From: Datura wrightii
Taxonomy: Eukaryota; Streptophyta; Magnoliopsida; Solanales; Solanaceae
Reading direction: 5' to 3'
DNA length: 64,000 nt
Assembly (NCBI GenBank): GCA_035772735.1
Contig: JASDFA010000002.1
Location: 7,130,001 to 7,194,000, forward strand
This document shows positions 59,001-64,000 of the stretch, piece by piece (positions within the stretch are counted from its first letter, which is position 1; every line of letters begins with the position of its first letter). Below the pieces are notes generated by a model. The model was not told the DNA's origin, searched no databases, and was given only the letters and a program-made list of their open reading frames with translations. Made by a program: the position numbers and the translations under genes.

Positions 59001-62000
59001 AAATCGTAATTCTCATTTATGCGAAAAATAGTGATGCCGATCAAACGAAATGATAGGGAGCCCGTCACCAGGCCCCGCAGGCTGCGCACAGCCAAAATTT
59101 GGGGCCAAACGGAGACGGTCGATCATATCTCCAAAAATTCGTGGGATAACATACATCGCAAATCGAGAAAATCCTAAATTGTCATTTGTTCGAAAAATAG
59201 TGATGCAGATCAAACAAAATGATAGGGCGCCCGTCACCAGGCCCCGCAGGCTGCGCACAGCCAAAATTTGGGGCCAAACGGAGGCGGTCGATCAAATCTC
59301 CTAAAATCCGTGGGCTAACATACACCAAAAATCGAGAAAATCGTAAATTATTATTTGTTCGAAAAATAGTAATGCCGATCAAACGAAATGACAGGGCACC
59401 CGTCACCAGGCCCCGCCGGCTGCGCACAGCCAAAATTTGGGGCCGAATGGAGGCGGTCAATTGAATCTCGAAAAATCCGTGGGCTAACATACACCGAAAA
59501 TCGGATAAAATCGTAAATTCTCATTTGTTTGAAAAATAATGATGCCGATCAAACGAAATGACAGGGCGCCCGTCACCAGGCCCCGCAGGCTGTGCACAAC
59601 CAAAATTTGGGGCCAAACGGAGACGGTCGATCACATCTCCAAAAATCCGTGGGCTAACATACACCGGAAATTGAGAAAATCGTAAATTCTCATTTCTGCA
59701 AAAAATAGTGATGCCGATCAAACAAAATGATAGGGCGCCCGTCACCAGGCCCCGCAGGCGGCGCACAACCAAAATTTGGGGCCAAACGGCGGCGGTCGAT
59801 CAAATCTCCAAAAATCCGTGGGCTAACATCCACCGAAAATCGAGAAAATCAAAAATTCTCATTTATGCGAAATATAGTGATGCCGATCAAACGAAATGAT
59901 AGGGCGCCCGTCACCAGGCCCCGCAGGCTGCGCACAGTAAAAATTTGGCGCCAAACGGAGGCGGTCGACTGAATCTCGAAAAATCCGTGGGCTAACATTT
60001 ACCGAAAATTGAGAAAATTGTAAATTCTCATTTATGCAAAAAATGGAGATGCCGATCAAACGAAATGATAGGGCGCCCGCCACCAGGCCCCGTAGGCTGT
60101 GCACAGCAAAAATTTGGGGCCAAACGGAGACGGTCGATCACATCTCCAAAAATCTGTGGGCTAACATACACCGAAAATCGAGAAAATCGTAAATTGTCAT
60201 TTGTTTGAAAAATAGTAATGCCGATCAAACGAAATGACAGGGCGCCTGTCACCAGGCCCCGCAGGCTGCGCACAGCCAAAATTTGGGGCCAAACGGAGAC
60301 ACCCGATCAAATCTCCAGAAATCCGTGTGCTAACATTCACCGAAAATTGAGAAAATCGTAAATTCTCATTTATGCAAAAAATAGTGATGCCGATCAAACG
60401 AAATGATAGGGCGCCCGTCACCAGACCCTGCAGGCTGCCCACAGCCAAAATTTGGGGCCAAACGGAGACGGTCGATCACATCTCCAAAAATCCGTGGGCT
60501 AACATACACTGAAAATCGAGAAAATAGTAAATTGTCATTTATTTGAAAAATAGTAATGCCGATCAAACGAAATGACAGGGCACCCGTCACCAGGCCCCGC
60601 CGGCTGCGCACAGCCAAAATTTGGGGCCGAACGGAGGCGGTCGATCATATCTCCAAAAATTCGTGGGATAACATACATCGCAAATCGAGAAAATCCTAAA
60701 TTGTCATTTGTTCGAAAAATAGTGATGCAGATCAAACGAAATGATAGGGCGCCCGTCACCAGGCCCCGCAGGCTGCGTACAGCCAAAATTTGGGGCCAAA
60801 CGGAGGCGGTCGATCAAATCTCCAAAAATCCGTGGGCTAACATACACCGAAAATCGAGAAAATCATAAATTGTTATTTGTTCGAAAAATAGTAATGCCGA
60901 TCAAACGAAATGACAGGGCACCCGTCACCAGGCCCCGCCGGCTGCGCACAGCCAAAATTTGGGGCCGAACGGAGGCGGTCGATTGAATCTCAAAAAATCC
61001 GTGGGCTAACATACACCGAAAATCGGAAAAAATCGTAAATTCTCATTAGTTCGAAAAATAGTGATGCCGATCAAACGAAATGACAGGGCGCCCGTCACCG
61101 GCCCCGCAGGCTGTGCACAGCCAAAATTTGGGGCCAAACGGAGACGGTCCATCACATCTCCAAAAATCCATGGGCTAACATACACCGAAAATTGAGAAAA
61201 TCGTAAATTCTCATTTCTGCAAAAAATAGTGATGCCGATCAAACAAAATGATAGGGCGCCCGTCACTAGGCCCCGCAGGCGGCGCACAACCAAAATTTGG
61301 GGCCAAACGGCGGCGGTCGATCAAATCTCCAAAAATCCGTGGGCTAACATACACCGAAAATCGAGAAAATCAAAAATTCTCATTTATGCGAAAAATAGTG
61401 ATGCCGATCAAACGAAATGATAGGGCGCCCGTCACCAGGCCCCGCAGGCTGTGCACAGTAAAAATTTGGCGCCGAACGGAGGCGGTCAACTGAATCTCGA
61501 AAAATCCGTGGGCTAACATTTACCGAAAATTGAGAAAATTGTAAATTCTCATTTATGCAAAAAATGGAGATGCCGATCAAACGAAATGATAGGGCGCCCA
61601 CCACCAGGCCCCGTAGGCTGCGCACAGCCAAAATTTGGGGCCAAACGGAGACGGTCGATCACATCTCCAAAAATCTGTGGGCTAACACACACCGAAAATC
61701 GAGAAAATCGTAAATTGTCATTTGTTTGAAAAATAGTAATGCCGATCAAACGAAATGACAGGGCGCCTGTCACCAGGCTCCGCAGGCTGCGCACAGTCAA
61801 AATTTGGGGCCGAACGGAGGCGGTCGACTGAATCTCGAAAAATCCGTGGGCTAACATATACCGAAAATTGAGAAAATCGTAAATTCTCATTTATGCAAAA
61901 AATAGTGATGCCGATCAAACGAAATGATAGAGCGCCCGTCACCAGACCCTGCAGGCTGCGCACAGCCAAAATTTGGGGCCAAACGGAGACGGTCGATCAC

Positions 62001-64000
62001 ATCTCCAAAAATCTGTGGGCTAACATACACCGAAAATCGAGAAAATAGTAAATTGTCATTTGTTTGAAAAATAGTAATGCCGATCAAAAGAAATGACAGG
62101 GCGCCGGTCACCAGGCCCCGCAGGCTGCGCACAGCCAAAATTTGGGGCCAATCGGAGATGGTCGATCAAATCTCCAGAAATTCGTGTGCTAACATTCACC
62201 GAAAATCGAGAAAATCGTAAATTGTCATTTATGCAAAAAATAGTGATGCCGATCAAATGAAATGATAGGGCGCCCGTCACCAGGCCCCGTAGTCTGCGCA
62301 CAGCCAAAATTTAGGGCCGAACGGAGGCGGTCGATTGAATCTCGAAAAATCTGTGGGCTAACATACACCCAAAATCGAGAAAATCGTAAATTCTCATTTA
62401 TTCGAAAAATAGTGATGCCGATCATAGGAAATGACAGGGTGCCCGTCACCAGGCCCCGCAGGCTGCGCACAGCCAAAATTTGGGGCCAAACGGAGGCGGT
62501 CGATCAAATCTCCAAAAATCTGTGGGCTAACATACACCGAAAATAGAGAAAATCGTAAATTCTCATTTATGCAAAAAATAGTGATTCCGATCAAACGAAA
62601 TGATAGGGCGCCCGCCACCAGGCCCCGCAGGCTGCGCACAGTAAAAATTTGGCTCCGAACAGAGGCGGTCGACTGAATCTCAAAAAATCCGTGGGCTAAC
62701 ATTTACCGAAAATTGAGAAAATTGTAAATTCTCATATATGCAATAAATGGAGATGCCGATCAAACTAAATGATAGGGTGCCCGCCACCAGGCCCCGTAGG
62801 CTGCGCACACCCAAAATTTGGGGCCAAACGGAGATGGTCGAACACATCTCCAAAAATCTGTGGGCTAACATACACCGAAAATCGAGAAAATCGTAAATTG
62901 TCATTTGTTTGAAAAATAGTAATGCCGATCAAACGAAATGACAGGGCGCCTCTCACCAGGCTCCGCAGGCTGCGCACAGCCAAAATTTGGGGCCGAACGG
63001 AGGCGGTCGACTGAATCTCGAAAAATCCGTGGGTTAACATAAATCGAAAATTGAGAAAATCGTAAATTCTCATTTATGCAAAAAATAGTGATGCCGATCA
63101 AACGAAATGATAGAGCGCCCGTCACCAGACCCTGCAGGCTGCGCACAGCCAAAATTTGGGGCCAAACGGAGACGGTCGATCACATCTCCAAAAATCTGTG
63201 GGCTAACATACACCGAAAATCGAGAAAATAGTAAATTGTCATTTGTTTGAAAAATAGTAATGCCGATCAAAAGAAATGACCGGGCGCCGGTCACCAGGCC
63301 CCGCAGGCTGCGCACAGCCAAAATTTGGGGCCAATCGGAGACGGTCGATCAAATCTCCAGAAATTCGTGTGCTAACATTCACCGAAAACCGAGAAAATCG
63401 TAAATTGTCATTTATGCAAAAAATAGTGATGCCGATCAAATGAAATGATAGGGCGCCCGTCACCAGGCCCCGTAGTCTGCGCACAGCCAAAATTTGGGGC
63501 CGAACGGAGGCGGTCGATTGAATCTCGAAAAATCCGTGGGCTAACATACACCCAAAATCGAGAAAATCGTAAATTCTCATTTGTTCGAAAAATAGTGATG
63601 CCGATCATAGGAAATGACAGGGTGCCCGTCACCAGGCCCCGCAGGCTGCGCACAGCCAAAATTTGGGGCCAAACGGAGGCGGTCGATCAAATCTCCAAAA
63701 ATCCGTGGGCTAACATACACCGAAAATAGAGAAAATCGTAAACTCTCATTTATGCAAAAAAAAGTGGTTCCGATCAAACGAAATGATAGGGCGCCCGCCA
63801 CTAGGCCCCGCAGGCTGCGCACAGTAAAAATTTGGCTCCGAACGGAGGCGGTCGACTGAATCTCGAAAAATCCGTGGGCTAACATTTACCGAAAATTGAG
63901 AAAATTGTAAATTCTCATTTATGCAATAAATGGAGATGCCGATCAAACGAAATGATAGGGTGCCCGCCACCAGGCCCCGTAGGCTGCGCACACCCAAAAT
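50090..64000. repeat. 169-bp satellite array, segment 3 (continues past the window)
   Basis: About 82 monomers. Local higher-order periods are visible from identical landmarks: 507 bp (3-mer, 52638/53145); 2028 then 2019 bp (12-mer, 54158/56186 and 54834/56853, the 9-bp difference being a small deletion near 56540); 1521-1522 bp (9-mer, 59013/60535, 60028/61549, 60366/61887); 1183 bp (7-mer, 61718/62901, 62056/63239, 62394/63577). Monomer variants differ at GATCAAATCTCCAGAAATCC, GATTGAATCTCGAAAAATCC and GATCACATCTCCAAAAATCC. Confidence 0.97.

Noticed and set aside
40563..63997. Dozens of open frames of 60-154 codons on both strands in the satellite
   Set aside because: They repeat every 169 bp or multiples, in several frames and both strands at once, and 169 is not a multiple of three. 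They reflect low stop density in the monomer and have no coding features.
40439..64000. CRISPR-like array of repeats
   Set aside because: Units are contiguous 169-bp monomers without unique spacers, in a eukaryotic repeat setting.
40439..64000. CENP-B-box-like stretch TTTCGTTTGATCGGCAT (minus strand of the monomer)
   Set aside because: The spacing between TTCG, A and CGG is one base short of the mammalian box, and a comparable plant CENP-B system is not established.

Overview
The window is repeat-dense plant nuclear DNA, with no host gene, tRNA or rRNA that I can support. It holds nested LTR retrotransposons, a broken-up tandem array of an endogenous pararetrovirus (EPRV, Caulimoviridae-like), and about 23.5 kb of a 169-bp satellite that runs off the right edge. 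The style of the elements (Tekay/Del chromoviruses with 2-3 kb LTRs, an Athila/Tat-like element, a pararetroviral array) suggests an asterid. Solanaceae is my best guess, but that is inference and not proven here. The region looks heterochromatic (pericentromeric or subtelomeric).

Layout. 1-4336: 5' end of a minus-strand Ty3/gypsy element (gag, primer binding site, LTR of about 2.9 kb). 4337-5315 plus 12840-13158: one plus-strand chromovirus-type LTR, split by a non-autonomous Athila/Tat-like element at 5316-12839 that has gag and protease remnants but no reverse transcriptase or integrase. 13159-40048: three head-to-tail EPRV units on the minus strand with a period near 7.11 kb. Unit 1 (13159-17117, with its promoter region at 20097-20770) is cut in the protease and carries a 2.98-kb solo LTR (17118-20096) in its leader. 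Unit 2 (20771-27130) is complete in domain order but full of frameshifts. Unit 3 (27881-29016 and 38385-40048) is split by a 9.37-kb Tekay-type chromovirus (29017-38384) with a perfect TTATC target-site duplication. 40049-40438: the 5' tip of an Athila-like LTR, fused directly to the satellite.

40439-64000: 169-bp satellite, about 127 monomers by length, with several local higher-order periods (3, 4, 7, 9 and 12 monomers). It is interrupted twice by the same roughly 1-kb non-satellite block (45567-46599 and 49087-50089), and each block contains an 82-bp piece of the satellite. The two blocks belong to a 3.52-kb duplicated segment.

The coding regions I checked in detail are broken by stops, shifts or deletions, and I see no element with an intact full coding set, so nothing here is expected to act as a working pathway. 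The history is the content: EPRV array first, then chromovirus insertions into it, then later nested insertions and satellite growth. Several in-frame stops in the retrotransposon genes are single C-to-T changes, as expected of methylated, silenced DNA. The three EPRV units carry different lesions.
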